This document shows positions 46,931 to 55,575 of a stretch of DNA of 63,892 nucleotides, piece after piece. The DNA is taken from the NCBI GenBank assembly GCA_015060075.1, contig SUZE01000012.1, positions 1 through 63,892 on the forward strand. Reading direction: 5' to 3'. The stretch is from Rikenellaceae bacterium. Its GTDB lineage: Bacteria > Bacteroidota > Bacteroidia > Bacteroidales > Rikenellaceae. A program made the position numbers and the translations under genes. The stretch's first letter is position 1, and every line of letters starts with the position of its first letter. The notes beneath the pieces were generated by a model. It searched no databases. It had not been told where the DNA came from and saw only the letters and a list, made by a program, of their open reading frames with translations.

Positions 46931-48226
46931 ATGAAGAGAATTCAAATTTTAGCGACCATATTTCTTGTGGCTATAATCGGCTCCGCCTTGGCACAAGAGA
47001 ATTATGACCTCTCGGCTCGAACGGTAGAGCCAGCCCGTGCACGACTTGTCCCATATCATCGTATGGCAGATGCAGTTGCGGGTAATGCTGTGTTGTCACG
47101 CTTTGTGGCTGCTGTCGAGGAACCAACTCGTAGCGAGGGAGGTTCGGTGGCTACATTTACCACCCACTTTGCGTTACCTGTAAGTTGGTTGAATCGTCAA
47201 GTTATTCTTCGTGTCGGCTACGCTTCGGCAGCATATACCGTATATGTTAATGGTCGTGAAGCGGGTTTTGCACCTACGGGCGTAATGGGTGCCGAATTTA
47301 ATATTACGAAACTCTCGAAAGAGGGACGTAACGAAATCTCTATTGTGCTTGATAGGTCGCTGCTTGCCAACAAATTGTATGAGCCAAAGACGATGACGGT
47401 CGAGAATATCGAGGTCTTCTCGCAGCCGACTATTCGTCTGCGCGATATTGCTCTAAATCTGTCGTTGAACGAGCAGGGAGAGGGTGTTGCCGAATTTGCT
47501 ATACCTGTGAAGTGCGATGCACTCAATCGTAAAGATGCTCGTGTGCATTATACCTTGCGCCTGAACGATACAACTGTTGTTGCTGAGGGTTACCGAGAAA
47601 TTGCACTCGATATGCGCCGTGAGGACACCTTGCGCTTTGCGTGTGTGGTGCCTGCAAGGGCGTTGTGGAGCGCAAAGAGTCCTACGATGTTACGCCTTGA
47701 TTTGGAGAGCCGTATCGACAACCGTATTGCAGAGTGTGTAAGTCGTCAGGTTGGTTTGCGAGAGTTGAAGTTGCGCAAAGGAAAACTCTATATCAACAAT
47801 ACGGAAGTTGTGCCGAATCTTGCCGAGTGGGGGGCTGTGAAGAGCCTTGATGAGGCGAAGAAGTATGGCTATAACGGAGTTGTAGTCACTCTTGACCGCA
47901 ATGCCGAAAAGGTAATTGAGGAGTGTGCCAAGCGGGGAATGTATGTCGTTGTTCGCACACCTATTGATACCACATTGCTGGGTGATGATATACGCAAGGG
48001 TGGTAATCCGAGCAACGACCCTATGTGGAATGAGAGTTATTTGTGGCGCAATATCCACGCCTTGAATACAGTAAAGGGTAGTTGTGCCGTTATTGGTTTT
48101 GAGATAGCAAAGGGTAAAACTTCCGGTATAAATATCTATGATACCTACCTGTTGTTGAAATCGCTTGCGCCAAACCACCTTGTCATCTACGAGGGCGCAA
48201 AAGGGGAGTGGGCAACAGATAAGTAA
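46931..48226 (+). CDS. GH2-like protein lacking catalytic motifs (probable pseudoenzyme)
   Basis: 431 aa with a signal peptide (about 21 residues, ALA-Q). An N-terminal jelly roll (residues ~60-165, with YTVYVNGREAGFAPTG and FNITKLSKEGRNEISI) resembles GH2 sugar-binding domains; an Ig-like middle (about 165-275) and a truncated TIM-barrel-like C-terminus (LRKGKLYINNTEVVP..., EAKKYGYNGVVVTLDR) follow. GNEAGNG and CEYAH-type motifs with the two catalytic Glu are not found. Compared with full lacZ it is less than half the length. Possibly a decayed or repurposed carbohydrate-binding protein. Ends in a bidirectional terminator whose stem includes its stop codon. Confidence 0.7.
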   Translation: MKRIQILATIFLVAIIGSALAQENYDLSARTVEPARARLVPYHRMADAVAGNAVLSRFVAAVEEPTRSEGGSVATFTTHFALPVSWLNRQVILRVGYASAAYTVYVNGREAGFAPTGVMGAEFNITKLSKEGRNEISIVLDRSLLANKLYEPKTMTVENIEVFSQPTIRLRDIALNLSLNEQGEGVAEFAIPVKCDALNRKDARVHYTLRLNDTTVVAEGYREIALDMRREDTLRFACVVPARALWSAKSPTMLRLDLESRIDNRIAECVSRQVGLRELKLRKGKLYINNTEVVPNLAEWGAVKSLDEAKKYGYNGVVVTLDRNAEKVIEECAKRGMYVVVRTPIDTTLLGDDIRKGGNPSNDPMWNESYLWRNIHALNTVKGSCAVIGFEIAKGKTSGINIYDTYLLLKSLAPNHLVIYEGAKGEWATDK

Positions 48227-48264
48227 CAAAAAACGGAACTGAAAAAAGTTCCGTTTTTTGTTAC
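48223..48264. terminator. bidirectional terminator containing both stop codons
   Basis: A 17-bp perfect stem (GTAAC AAAAAACGGAAC with its inverse) around a short A-rich loop. It includes the TAA stop of the + gene (48224-48226) and that of the lipid kinase (minus, 48261-48263). Confidence 0.92.
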
Positions 48265-49217
48265 TCTTGTGCAAACTCTTTTGTGACGATAATCTGAATC
48301 GCTTGTGGTACTACCGATATAGTAACAGGCGAACCTCCTTGCAACTCACCATCTGTTTCGAGTGGCATACTCGGTGCAGATGTAATCTTTACGCTCTTGC
48401 CTTGCGCATACTGTACATGACCGATGGAGTATATCTCGCCGTTGAATAGTCGTCTTGCACGGAATACAACATGCCACCAATGCACAGGTCGGATAATAGT
48501 CAAATCGAGCAGACCATCATTTGCTACGGCTCGTGGCAACTGCTGAATGCCACCTCCGTTGTAACGGCAGATGCCGACAGCCAACGAGAATAAAAGTTTG
48601 TTGTATATGACTTTGCCATCGACCTCAATGGTTGCTCCGGCAGGTTTTGCCGAGAAGAAACCTCGCAAAAGGCTATACAGATAGAGCCACTTACCTTTGT
48701 ATCCCTTTAATTTCAGATGGTTGAATATCTGTATGACATAGGCATCAAACCCTAAGCCTGCCACATTTGCCATATAGCGAGTCTGCTCAAAATTCGACTC
48801 GGTATAGGTGACCTTGCCCACATCTTGTAGGAAGGAGTGTCCTTCGACAATGGCACGAATGGCTGCGGTATAGTTGCGCGGAGTGCCAAATGTTCGTACC
48901 CAGTCGTTACCCGTACCTACGGCAATAACTGCCAGCAGAATCTTTTTTGGCTCGCACTGCTTCTGAATAAACAGACCATTTACCACCTCATTAAGAGTGC
49001 CATCACCACCTACAACGATGATTTTACGATAGCCACGATTTACTGCTTCAACGGTGAGTTCGGTGGCGTGGTAGCGATGTTCGGTAAATGCGGGGTCGTG
49101 TTCGATGCCGTTCTCACGGAGAAGGTGTGAGATTTTCGGAAAGTCCTCCAATCCTTTACCTCCTCCTGATACCGGATTTACCACCACAAACCAACGCTTT
49201 GTATCTTTATGAGTCAT
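48261..49217 (-). CDS. diacylglycerol/lipid kinase family protein (YegS-like)
   Basis: 318 aa. The DAGK catalytic domain motif GGDGTLNEV (about residues 69-77) with preceding NPVSGGGKG (14-22) and the AVGTGND loop define the family; these soluble or peripheral membrane enzymes phosphorylate diacylglycerol, sphingosine or similar lipids with ATP. It precedes pepD (upstream in transcription), 32 bases apart. Ends at the shared terminator. Substrate unspecified. Confidence 0.88.
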   Translation of the reverse strand: MTHKDTKRWFVVVNPVSGGGKGLEDFPKISHLLRENGIEHDPAFTEHRYHATELTVEAVNRGYRKIIVVGGDGTLNEVVNGLFIQKQCEPKKILLAVIAVGTGNDWVRTFGTPRNYTAAIRAIVEGHSFLQDVGKVTYTESNFEQTRYMANVAGLGFDAYVIQIFNHLKLKGYKGKWLYLYSLLRGFFSAKPAGATIEVDGKVIYNKLLFSLAVGICRYNGGGIQQLPRAVANDGLLDLTIIRPVHWWHVVFRARRLFNGEIYSIGHVQYAQGKSVKITSAPSMPLETDGELQGGSPVTISVVPQAIQIIVTKEFAQE

Positions 49218-49221
49218 AACT

Positions 49222-49250
49222 TGTCAATTGTCAATTCGTCAATTGTCTAT
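49222..49250. repeat. heptamer repeat AATTGTC (short)
   Basis: AATTGTC/AATTCGTC units just before the pepD stop in + order, i.e. between pepD and the lipid kinase. Confidence 0.7.
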
Positions 49251-50698
49251 TATTTTGCAGGAGCGTTCTTTAATGTGTGAAGCAAAAAGTCGTAGAATTT
49301 CTCCACCGATGCAATCTCCACCTTCTCGTCAGGCGAGTGTGGGTAGCAGATTGTAGGACCGAACGAAATCATATCGAGGTTTGGATATACGCCACCGATA
49401 ATTCCGCACTCCAATCCTGCGTGGATAGCGGTTACGGCAGGCTTCTTGCCGTATAATGCCTCGTAAGATGCCAACATTGCCTTCAAGATTGGTGACTCCA
49501 TATTTGGCTTCCAACCGTCATACGAGCCTTCGAGTAAGACCTCTGCACCTGCCATCTCGAATACACCCTTGATAGCCTCGCCGAGAGCAACCTTCTCGCT
49601 CGAAACAGACGAACGGAGCAAACATTGAATTTTAACGCACTTGCCGTCAGATACCACGCGAGCAAGGTTTGTTGAGGTCTGCACCAAACCCTCCATCTCA
49701 ACCGACATCTTCACTACGCCGTTAGGTGCGCCAACAACCGCCTTAACGAGGTTTTGTGCCGTTGCAGCAGGGATAATCTCCGTAGGGTAGGCAACCTCCT
49801 CTGCAAGTACGACAATCGAATCCTCGATATTCTCGAACTCTGCCTGCAAGGTCTTTTCGTATGCGGCAGCCTCAGCCTTGAACGCCGCTACATCGTGAAC
49901 GAGAACAACTGCCTGTGCCTCACGAGGGATAGCATTTCTCAAACCACCTCCGTCAATCGAAGCGAGCAACCACTCCTGCTCGGTGTGGAGCAACAAACGA
50001 CACAACAAGCGGTTGGCATTTCCGCGCTGGAAACCAATCTGAATACCTGAGTGTCCGCCCTTCAAACCCTTAACCTCCAACTTTACGGCATGCCAGCCCT
50101 GTGGAGCAGCCTCGGCAGTGTAAGGGAGTGTGATGTTTGCGTCAGTTCCACCTGCGCAACCAACATACAACTCGCCCTCGGTTTCGGAATCGAGGTTTAA
50201 CAAAATATCGCCTTTGAGCAAGCCAGCCTTCAAACCGAATGCTCCGTCCATACCGGTTTCCTCGGTTGCGGTAAAGAGTCCTTCGACTGCACCGTGTTCG
50301 AGTGTGTTATCCTCCAATACTGCGAGAATTGCCGCTACGCCGATGCCGTTGTCAGCACCGAGAGTAGTGCCGTTGGCAGTTACCCACTCGCCATCGATAT
50401 ATGCCTCGATAGGGTCATTCTCAAAGTCGAAAACCTTGTCGTTGTTCTTCTGCGGTACCATGTCGAGGTGCGCCTGCATCACGATACCTTTACGGTCCTC
50501 ATAGCCCGCAGTTGCCGGCTTTGCAATATATACATTGCACGCCTCATCAACGCAATACTCCAAATTGTGAGCCTTTGCAAACTCCACGATATACTCACGC
50601 ACCCTCTCCTCGTGATGCGAAGGACGAGGAATCTGCGTCAAAGCCTTAAAATGTTTCCAAACCAATTTTGGTTTAAGCTGCTCCAAATTGTAATTCAT
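49250..50698 (-). CDS. pepD: aminoacyl-histidine dipeptidase
   Basis: 482 aa, M20 family. Motifs: MQAHLDMVPQ (zinc His, about residues 77-86), GADNGIG, ATEETGMDGAFGLK, and a C-terminal ECGIIG...HSPDEKV. It hydrolyses beta-Ala-His-type and other X-His dipeptides in the cytosol. It is probably in one operon with phoH upstream and the lipid kinase downstream, because gaps are 80 and 32 bases, though both gaps carry repeats. Confidence 0.93.
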   Translation of the reverse strand: MNYNLEQLKPKLVWKHFKALTQIPRPSHHEERVREYIVEFAKAHNLEYCVDEACNVYIAKPATAGYEDRKGIVMQAHLDMVPQKNNDKVFDFENDPIEAYIDGEWVTANGTTLGADNGIGVAAILAVLEDNTLEHGAVEGLFTATEETGMDGAFGLKAGLLKGDILLNLDSETEGELYVGCAGGTDANITLPYTAEAAPQGWHAVKLEVKGLKGGHSGIQIGFQRGNANRLLCRLLLHTEQEWLLASIDGGGLRNAIPREAQAVVLVHDVAAFKAEAAAYEKTLQAEFENIEDSIVVLAEEVAYPTEIIPAATAQNLVKAVVGAPNGVVKMSVEMEGLVQTSTNLARVVSDGKCVKIQCLLRSSVSSEKVALGEAIKGVFEMAGAEVLLEGSYDGWKPNMESPILKAMLASYEALYGKKPAVTAIHAGLECGIIGGVYPNLDMISFGPTICYPHSPDEKVEIASVEKFYDFLLHTLKNAPAK

Positions 50699-50714
50699 AA
50701 TTGTTGTTTTTTGC

Positions 50715-50791
50715 TTTTAGCCATTAGCCATTGGCTTTTTAATATTATTAATTCCTTTAATTGTCAATTCGTCAATTGTCAATTGTCAATT
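50715..50791. repeat. TTAGCCA and AATTGTC heptamer repeats at the phoH 3' end
   Basis: TTAGCCATTAGCCATTGGC (50717-50735) and AATTGTC units (50758-50790). The last phoH codons and its TGA stop are inside the AATTGTC run. Confidence 0.85.
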
Positions 50792-51741
50792 TGCTTGTCG
50801 AACGCCTCGACAATATGTTTTACCAATTCGTGACGGACAATATCGCCCTTGTTGAACTCCACAAAACCGATACCCTTAATGCCCTTTACCGTATTCATTG
50901 CACACACCAAGCCGCTATCGCTCTTGTGTGGCAAATCGACCTGCGTAACATCGCCCGTAACGATAAACTTCGCATTGCGTCCCATTCGTGTCAAGAACAT
51001 CTTTATCTGCGATAGGGTGGTGTTCTGCGCCTCGTCAAGTATTACAAAGGCATTATCAAGAGTACGACCACGCATATAGGCGAGTGGAGCAATCTGCACC
51101 GTGCCGTCCTCCATAAACTTTTGCAACTTTGCTGGCGGTATCATATCGTTCAACGCATCGTACAACGGCTGCAAGTAGGGGTCCAACTTATCCTTCAAAT
51201 CGCCCGGCAGAAAGCCCAACTTCTCGCCCGCCTCCACCGCAGGGCGTGTCAAAATAACTCGGCGCACCTGCTTGTCGCGCAAAGCACGAACTGCCAATGC
51301 AATGGCGGTATAGGTCTTACCTGAGCCCGCAGGACCTGTCGCAAAGATAAGGTCGTTCTTGTCGTACAAATCGACCAATTTGCGCTGATTAGCGGTGCGA
51401 GCCTTGACAATTATGCCGTTGTTGCCATAGACAATAACCTCCTTGTCGCTCTGGTGAGCCTTCTCTGCCGCCTCGGCAAAACCCACCGAGAAGGATTGCT
51501 CGATAACCTCCTTCGAGATGTGTCCGTAGCGGTCGTAGTAGGCGATTAAACCCGCCATTTGACGCTCAAAACGCTCTACATCGCTCTTTGCGCCAAGCAC
51601 CTTCAACGAAGAGCCTCGCGCCACGATTTTGAGTTTCGGGTGCATTGCCACAATCTGTTGCAGGTAGCACTCTTTTGCACCATACAACTCTCGGGTATCG
51701 ACACCCTCGATTATAATCTCTTTTCCTGTTGTTTCAGTCAT
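50779..51741 (-). CDS. PhoH family protein
   Basis: 320 aa from ATG 51741 (complement). The P-loop GPAGSGKTYTAIA and the Walker B-like ILDEAQNTT (with the VGTRMGRNAKFIVTGD region) are typical of PhoH/PhoL ATPases, RNA-associated proteins linked to ribosome and RNA metabolism. Upstream in-frame codons (a Thr-Pro-Ile repeat) come from GGGGTTATA repeats and are not counted. The C-terminus QIDN and the TGA stop are encoded by the AATTGTC repeat. The gene probably shares a transcript with the downstream pepD and lipid kinase genes. Confidence 0.92.
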   Translation of the reverse strand: MTETTGKEIIIEGVDTRELYGAKECYLQQIVAMHPKLKIVARGSSLKVLGAKSDVERFERQMAGLIAYYDRYGHISKEVIEQSFSVGFAEAAEKAHQSDKEVIVYGNNGIIVKARTANQRKLVDLYDKNDLIFATGPAGSGKTYTAIALAVRALRDKQVRRVILTRPAVEAGEKLGFLPGDLKDKLDPYLQPLYDALNDMIPPAKLQKFMEDGTVQIAPLAYMRGRTLDNAFVILDEAQNTTLSQIKMFLTRMGRNAKFIVTGDVTQVDLPHKSDSGLVCAMNTVKGIKGIGFVEFNKGDIVRHELVKHIVEAFDKQIDN

Positions 51742-51798
51742 CAAAATATTTTTCGTTTTTTTTGTTTTGCGAACTCCTACCCTTGTCAAGGCACAAAC

Positions 51799-51868
51799 GA
51801 GAATAGGGGTTATAGGGGTAATAGGGGTTATAGGGTGCGCTTTCCGTTTTCCGTTTTCCGTTTTCCGT
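51799..51868. repeat. GGGGTTATA 9-mer and CCGTTTT heptamer repeats
   Basis: About four GGGGTTATA/GGGGTAATA units (51805-51832) and four CCGTTTT units (51840-51868) lie between the beta-barrel gene and phoH. The beta-barrel gene stops exactly at the repeat edge. Confidence 0.85.
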
Positions 51869-52582
51869 TTAGAACGCATATCCTATGCGTAGTTGGATAC
51901 TGCGATTGCGAGTGCGGAAGGTCTGTGCTTCGGGCTGTTTTGCTTCGTCAAGTGTCCAAATATACGAGTTGTGCGATTTTATATTTGTAAATTGGTCGGC
52001 ATAACGCACATCCAATATCATACACTTTGCAAACTTTACACTTACACCTGCTGTGTAGGTTATCGTAGGGAAAATCTTTCCGAGGGGCATCTGTGTAACT
52101 GCACCATCTTCGCCACTTTGGAGTGGGTATGTCGGGCTATCCATAAGCGTAAACACGGGTCCTGCATTTATGCGGAACATCGCAATACGGAATGATAATA
52201 ATAGCGGTATCTGCACCATGTTAAACTTGGATTTTGCGGAGAATTTGTTGGTGCTGTCGTCTATTCTTATGGTTGAGTAGGCATACGAAATTTCGGGCTG
52301 AATGCCGAAAAAACTTCCTATGTTAAGGCGAAACTGCAATGCAGCGCCATACGACATCTTCATCGAGATATTCGGCGTGAAGGTGTTGCTGGTAGGCTGA
52401 ACGTCAAGCCAATTGTAGCGTGCGCCTACTCCGAGTCCAAACTCGGTGGTTACTTTTGGTGCTCGTTTCTGCCTCTGCATTTTTCGTATCGGATTATCCG
52501 AAGAAGATGTTTGCGCCACAGCAGTAGCGCAGATGATTACAGCCAGCAGAAATGTTAGTGTTCGCAAGCACTTATTCTTCAT
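51869..52582 (-). CDS. outer membrane beta-barrel protein (PorT-like)
   Basis: 237 aa with a signal peptide (about 23 residues, AVA-Q). Alternating strands (GLGVGARYNWLDV, MSYGAALQFRLNIGSFFGIQPEISYAYS, TYTAGVSVKFAKCMILDVRYADQF) and a terminal Phe (RIGYAF) mark an eight-strand-like barrel as in PorT or related porin families of Bacteroidetes. Function unknown; a role in secretion or transport is only possible. Promoter at 52613-52620 (minus). Downstream gene phoH. Confidence 0.8.
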   Translation of the reverse strand: MKNKCLRTLTFLLAVIICATAVAQTSSSDNPIRKMQRQKRAPKVTTEFGLGVGARYNWLDVQPTSNTFTPNISMKMSYGAALQFRLNIGSFFGIQPEISYAYSTIRIDDSTNKFSAKSKFNMVQIPLLLSFRIAMFRINAGPVFTLMDSPTYPLQSGEDGAVTQMPLGKIFPTITYTAGVSVKFAKCMILDVRYADQFTNIKSHNSYIWTLDEAKQPEAQTFRTRNRSIQLRIGYAF

Positions 52583-52612
52583 GGTAAAAACTTATTATTC
52601 ACTAATAACTCC

Positions 52613-52620
52613 CAAAAATA
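52613..52620 (-). promoter_or_regulatory. -7 box TATTTTTG for the beta-barrel gene
   Basis: Minus-strand TATTTTTG, 30 bases before the start codon at 52582. Confidence 0.45.
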
Positions 52621-52673
52621 ATAAATATTTTTGAAATATCCATCGTATCATTGGTAAAATCTCTTTTTTTGTT

Positions 52674-52681
52674 TATCTTTG
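52674..52681 (+). promoter_or_regulatory. -7 box TATCTTTG for der
   Basis: TATCTTTG, 88 bases before the der ATG; divergent from the beta-barrel gene. Confidence 0.6.
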
Positions 52682-52730
52682 TAGCCGTAATATTGTGTAG
52701 CGACAATTTTTTAATGATAAAGACCTCTGA

Positions 52731-52761
52731 TTGTCAATTCTCAATTGTCAATTGTCAATTA
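52731..52761. repeat. heptamer repeat AATTCTC/AATTGTC
   Basis: Four AATTSTC units directly before the der start codon. Confidence 0.85.
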
Positions 52762-52769
52762 AGAAGAAT

Positions 52770-54074
52770 ATGAGTTTAGTAGCAATAGTAGGACGCCCGA
52801 ATGTGGGCAAAAGTACACTCTTTAACCGCCTTGTCGGCAATCGTCAGGCAATTGTCGATTCGACTGCGGGAACTACGCGTGACCGCCACTACGGTAAGAC
52901 CGATTGGAATGGTCGCGAGTTCTCGATTATCGACACAGGAGGTTATTCGGTGAATAGTGACGATATCTTTGAGGACGAGATTCGCAAACAGGTGATGCTC
53001 GCCATCGAGGAGGCTGATGTTATCCTCTTTATGGTTGAGGTTGGCACAGGTGTTACCGACCTCGATATGATGATGGCTGAGGTGTTGCGCCGTGCCAAGA
53101 AACGCACAATTTTGGTCTGCAATAAGGTTGATAATTACGACCTTATCTACTCCTCAAATGACTTCTATTCACTCGGTCTTGGTGACCCGTTCTGCATCTC
53201 TTCGATGTCGGGTAGTGGTACGGGTGATTTGATGGACGAGATTTTGAAGCATTTGCCTGAGGATTGCGAGGCAGAGGAGTTTGATGACCTTCCTCGTATT
53301 ACTATTGTTGGTCGCCCGAATGTGGGTAAGTCATCGCTCACAAATGCACTGCTTGGCAAGGACCGCAATATTGTGACCAATATCGCAGGTACTACCCGTG
53401 ACTCTATCCATACACGCTACAACAAGTTCGGCATGGACTTCTACCTTGTCGATACGGCAGGTATGCGCAAGAAGGGCAAGACAATGGAGGATTTGGAGTT
53501 CTATTCGGTGATGCGCTCCATTCGTGCTATCGAGGCATCAGATGTTTGTGTGTTGATGCTCGATGCACAGCAGGGCTTGGAGTCGCAGGATTTGAATATC
53601 CACAACCTCATTGTCCGCAACCGCAAGGGTTGTGTTATCGTGGTGAACAAGTGGGACTTGATTGAGAAGGGCAACAATACCATGAAGGAGTGGAAAGAGG
53701 CATTGGAGAAGCGTTTGGCTCCGTTCAACGATATTCCGATTATCTTCACTTCGGCTCTGAACAAGCAGCGTATTCTCGATGTATTGCAGACGGCAATCCG
53801 TGTCTATCAATCTCGTGCCCGCCGTATTCCGACTTCGGAGTTCAACGACTATATGTTGCCGATTATTGAGGAGACACCGCCACCTTCGACAAAGGGTAAG
53901 TATATCCGCATCAAGTATGCGATGCAGTTGCCTACACCTACTCCGCAGTTTGTATTCTTCTGCAACCTGCCGCAGTATATTCGTGAGAACTATCGCCGTT
54001 TCTTGGAGAATCACTTGCGAGAGCACTGGGATTTTTCGGGAGTACCGATTCAGATATATTTCCGTCAGAAATAG
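52770..54074 (+). CDS. der: ribosome biogenesis GTPase Der (EngA)
   Basis: 434 aa with two G domains and a C-terminal KH-like domain. G1 motifs GRPNVGKS occur at residues 8-15 and 181-188, DTGG and DTAG as G3, NKVD and NKWD as G4. Der is essential for 50S assembly. I chose ATG 52770, since earlier in-frame codons lie within repeats. Metallophosphoesterase copy 2 starts 30 bases after it. Confidence 0.97.
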   Translation: MSLVAIVGRPNVGKSTLFNRLVGNRQAIVDSTAGTTRDRHYGKTDWNGREFSIIDTGGYSVNSDDIFEDEIRKQVMLAIEEADVILFMVEVGTGVTDLDMMMAEVLRRAKKRTILVCNKVDNYDLIYSSNDFYSLGLGDPFCISSMSGSGTGDLMDEILKHLPEDCEAEEFDDLPRITIVGRPNVGKSSLTNALLGKDRNIVTNIAGTTRDSIHTRYNKFGMDFYLVDTAGMRKKGKTMEDLEFYSVMRSIRAIEASDVCVLMLDAQQGLESQDLNIHNLIVRNRKGCVIVVNKWDLIEKGNNTMKEWKEALEKRLAPFNDIPIIFTSALNKQRILDVLQTAIRVYQSRARRIPTSEFNDYMLPIIEETPPPSTKGKYIRIKYAMQLPTPTPQFVFFCNLPQYIRENYRRFLENHLREHWDFSGVPIQIYFRQK

Positions 54075-54104
54075 AGAAATGTTAAACCAAAATAAATACT
54101 TAAA

Positions 54105-55295
54105 ATGATGAAAAAATTACTTACTCTCGCATTGATGCTTGCCGCAACTACATCGGCATTTGCAGTCAAAATCACTTATGGTCCGTACGTTCAGGCCGTG
54201 ACAGAGAAGACGGTAACCATTGTATGGGCTACTGACAAGACTTGTATTTCGTGGGTGGAGACTGCTCCGGATGATAAGAATTCTTTCTACGCATTCGAGC
54301 GTCCGAAGTTCTTCCAGACCGTACTCGGTCGTAAGGTGCCTACAAAGTTGCACTCTATCACCATTCCTAACCCTAACACCGATGGAAAGACTACTTTCCG
54401 TTATCGTGCTTTCTCGCAGGAGATTACCAGCAACAAAGGCGGTCGTACGATGTATGGCCGTGTGGCTTCAACACGTATATTTGCATATCGCCACATCTAC
54501 GTAAATACTCTCGATTACGACAAGAAGTCGGTGAACTTTATCCTTATGAATGACCAGCATGGTCTTGATGGCGCATACGAGGTGCTCAACAAACGCATAA
54601 GCAAGGCTAAGCGTTCCGACAAACATTGGTCCGCAGATGCGGTATTCTTCGTTGGAGATATGGCGTCAGGTCCTGATACAAAGCAATATTCGGTTTACAA
54701 CAAGATTTCGGGTGGTGTGAACAACTATCCTAAGTATAAGGAGACTCCATTGCACGAGGTACCTACATTTATGGTGCGCGGCGTCAATGAGTCTGCCGGC
54801 AAGTTGGGTGCAAACTACTTGTCGCACTTCCCAACATCGACCGGACAGCCATACTATACAGTGCGTTATGGCTCAACATGCTTTATTGTACTCGATTCGG
54901 GCTGCGATTTGAAGGATAAGGTAACAAACAACGACTTTACATCTTATCGCAAGGAGCAGGCAGCATGGCTTGCAAAGGCTTTGCAGAGCGAGGAGGTGAA
55001 GAGTGCTAAGTTCAAGGTAGCACTTATGCATATCCCACCTGTGGCAGGAACTGCACCTGTAAGCAAGGATTTGCATGCGCTCTTTGTTCCGCTGTTGGAG
55101 GAGGCTGGTGTGACAGTTATGATTAGCGGTTACACCCACGAGACAAAGATGCATGAGGCAGGTAAGAAGTGCAAGTTCCCTATCTTGGTGAACGGCAGCA
55201 GCAGCCTTTTGAATCTTCGTGCAACACAATCTCGCATGGATATAGTTGTAGAGGATTTCTACGGCAAGGAGTTGCAGACATATACTTTCGAGTAG
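54105..55295 (+). CDS. metallophosphoesterase-like protein with altered metal site (copy 2)
   Basis: 396 aa with a signal peptide (about 20 residues, AFA-V) and the same fold order as copy 1 at 31865 (KITYGPYVQAVTEKTVTIVWAT, then a calcineurin-like domain). D-x-H (NDQH, 149-152) and GD (VGDM, 183-186) are present, but GNHE is changed to GVNE (226-229) and GHxH is changed to GYTH (342-345). Loss of the Asn and His ligands predicts a non-catalytic or altered enzyme. A terminator and the thiamine operon follow. Confidence 0.85.
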   Translation: MMKKLLTLALMLAATTSAFAVKITYGPYVQAVTEKTVTIVWATDKTCISWVETAPDDKNSFYAFERPKFFQTVLGRKVPTKLHSITIPNPNTDGKTTFRYRAFSQEITSNKGGRTMYGRVASTRIFAYRHIYVNTLDYDKKSVNFILMNDQHGLDGAYEVLNKRISKAKRSDKHWSADAVFFVGDMASGPDTKQYSVYNKISGGVNNYPKYKETPLHEVPTFMVRGVNESAGKLGANYLSHFPTSTGQPYYTVRYGSTCFIVLDSGCDLKDKVTNNDFTSYRKEQAAWLAKALQSEEVKSAKFKVALMHIPPVAGTAPVSKDLHALFVPLLEEAGVTVMISGYTHETKMHEAGKKCKFPILVNGSSSLLNLRATQSRMDIVVEDFYGKELQTYTFE

Positions 55296-55315
55296 TTTAG
55301 TGTGTCGCCGATGAA

Positions 55316-55353
55316 AAAAAACTGAGAATGGATTGCTCCGTTCTCAGTTTTTT
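55316..55353 (+). terminator. terminator after metallophosphoesterase copy 2
   Basis: AAAAACTGAGAA...TTCTCAGTTTTTT stem-loop with T run. It abuts the -7 box of the thiamine operon. Confidence 0.9.
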
Positions 55354-55355
55354 AT

Positions 55356-55363
55356 TACCTTTG
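55356..55363 (+). promoter_or_regulatory. -7 box TACCTTTG of the thiamine operon
   Basis: TACCTTTG immediately after the terminator; the expected start (~55369) is just before the TPP riboswitch. Confidence 0.6.
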
Positions 55364-55370
55364 CACAGAC

Positions 55371-55520
55371 ATAAGGGGTGCTGAAAGAAGTGAGTAGTGA
55401 GGAGAGAGTAGTGAGGAGTTAAAAAAATAATTCTCAATTCTTAATTCTCAATTCTCAATTTTTAAGGCTGAGATTATACCCATCGAACCGAAACGGGTAA
55501 TGCCGGAACGGGAAGAGTGT
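55371..55520 (+). ncRNA. TPP riboswitch (THI element) with a long repeat insert
   Basis: Conserved blocks: AAGGGGTGCT (55373-55382), GGCTGAGATTATACCC (55466-55481), GAACC (55485-55489) and GGGTAATGCCGG...GGGAAGAG. The apical arm between the first two blocks is about 80 bases and consists of GAGTAGTGAGGAG and AATTCTC-type repeats, where most TPP elements have a short loop. AAGGGGT (55373-55379) can also pair with ACCCCTT (55534-55540), a possible expression-platform switch. It precedes a TonB receptor and PnuT, so thiamine uptake is controlled by TPP. Confidence 0.93.
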
Positions 55521-55575
55521 AATTTTACATACGACCCCTTTTCAAACTATTGTTTAATTAAAAACTTAAATGGTT

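Noticed and set aside
51742..51879. N-terminal extension of PhoH with Thr-Pro-Ile repeats
   Set aside because: It is the translation of intergenic GGGGTTATA and CCGTTTT repeats; PhoH homology starts after the ATG at 51741.
52731..52769. 13-codon upstream extension of der
   Set aside because: It is read from AATTGTC repeats; the conserved Der N-terminus starts at 52770.
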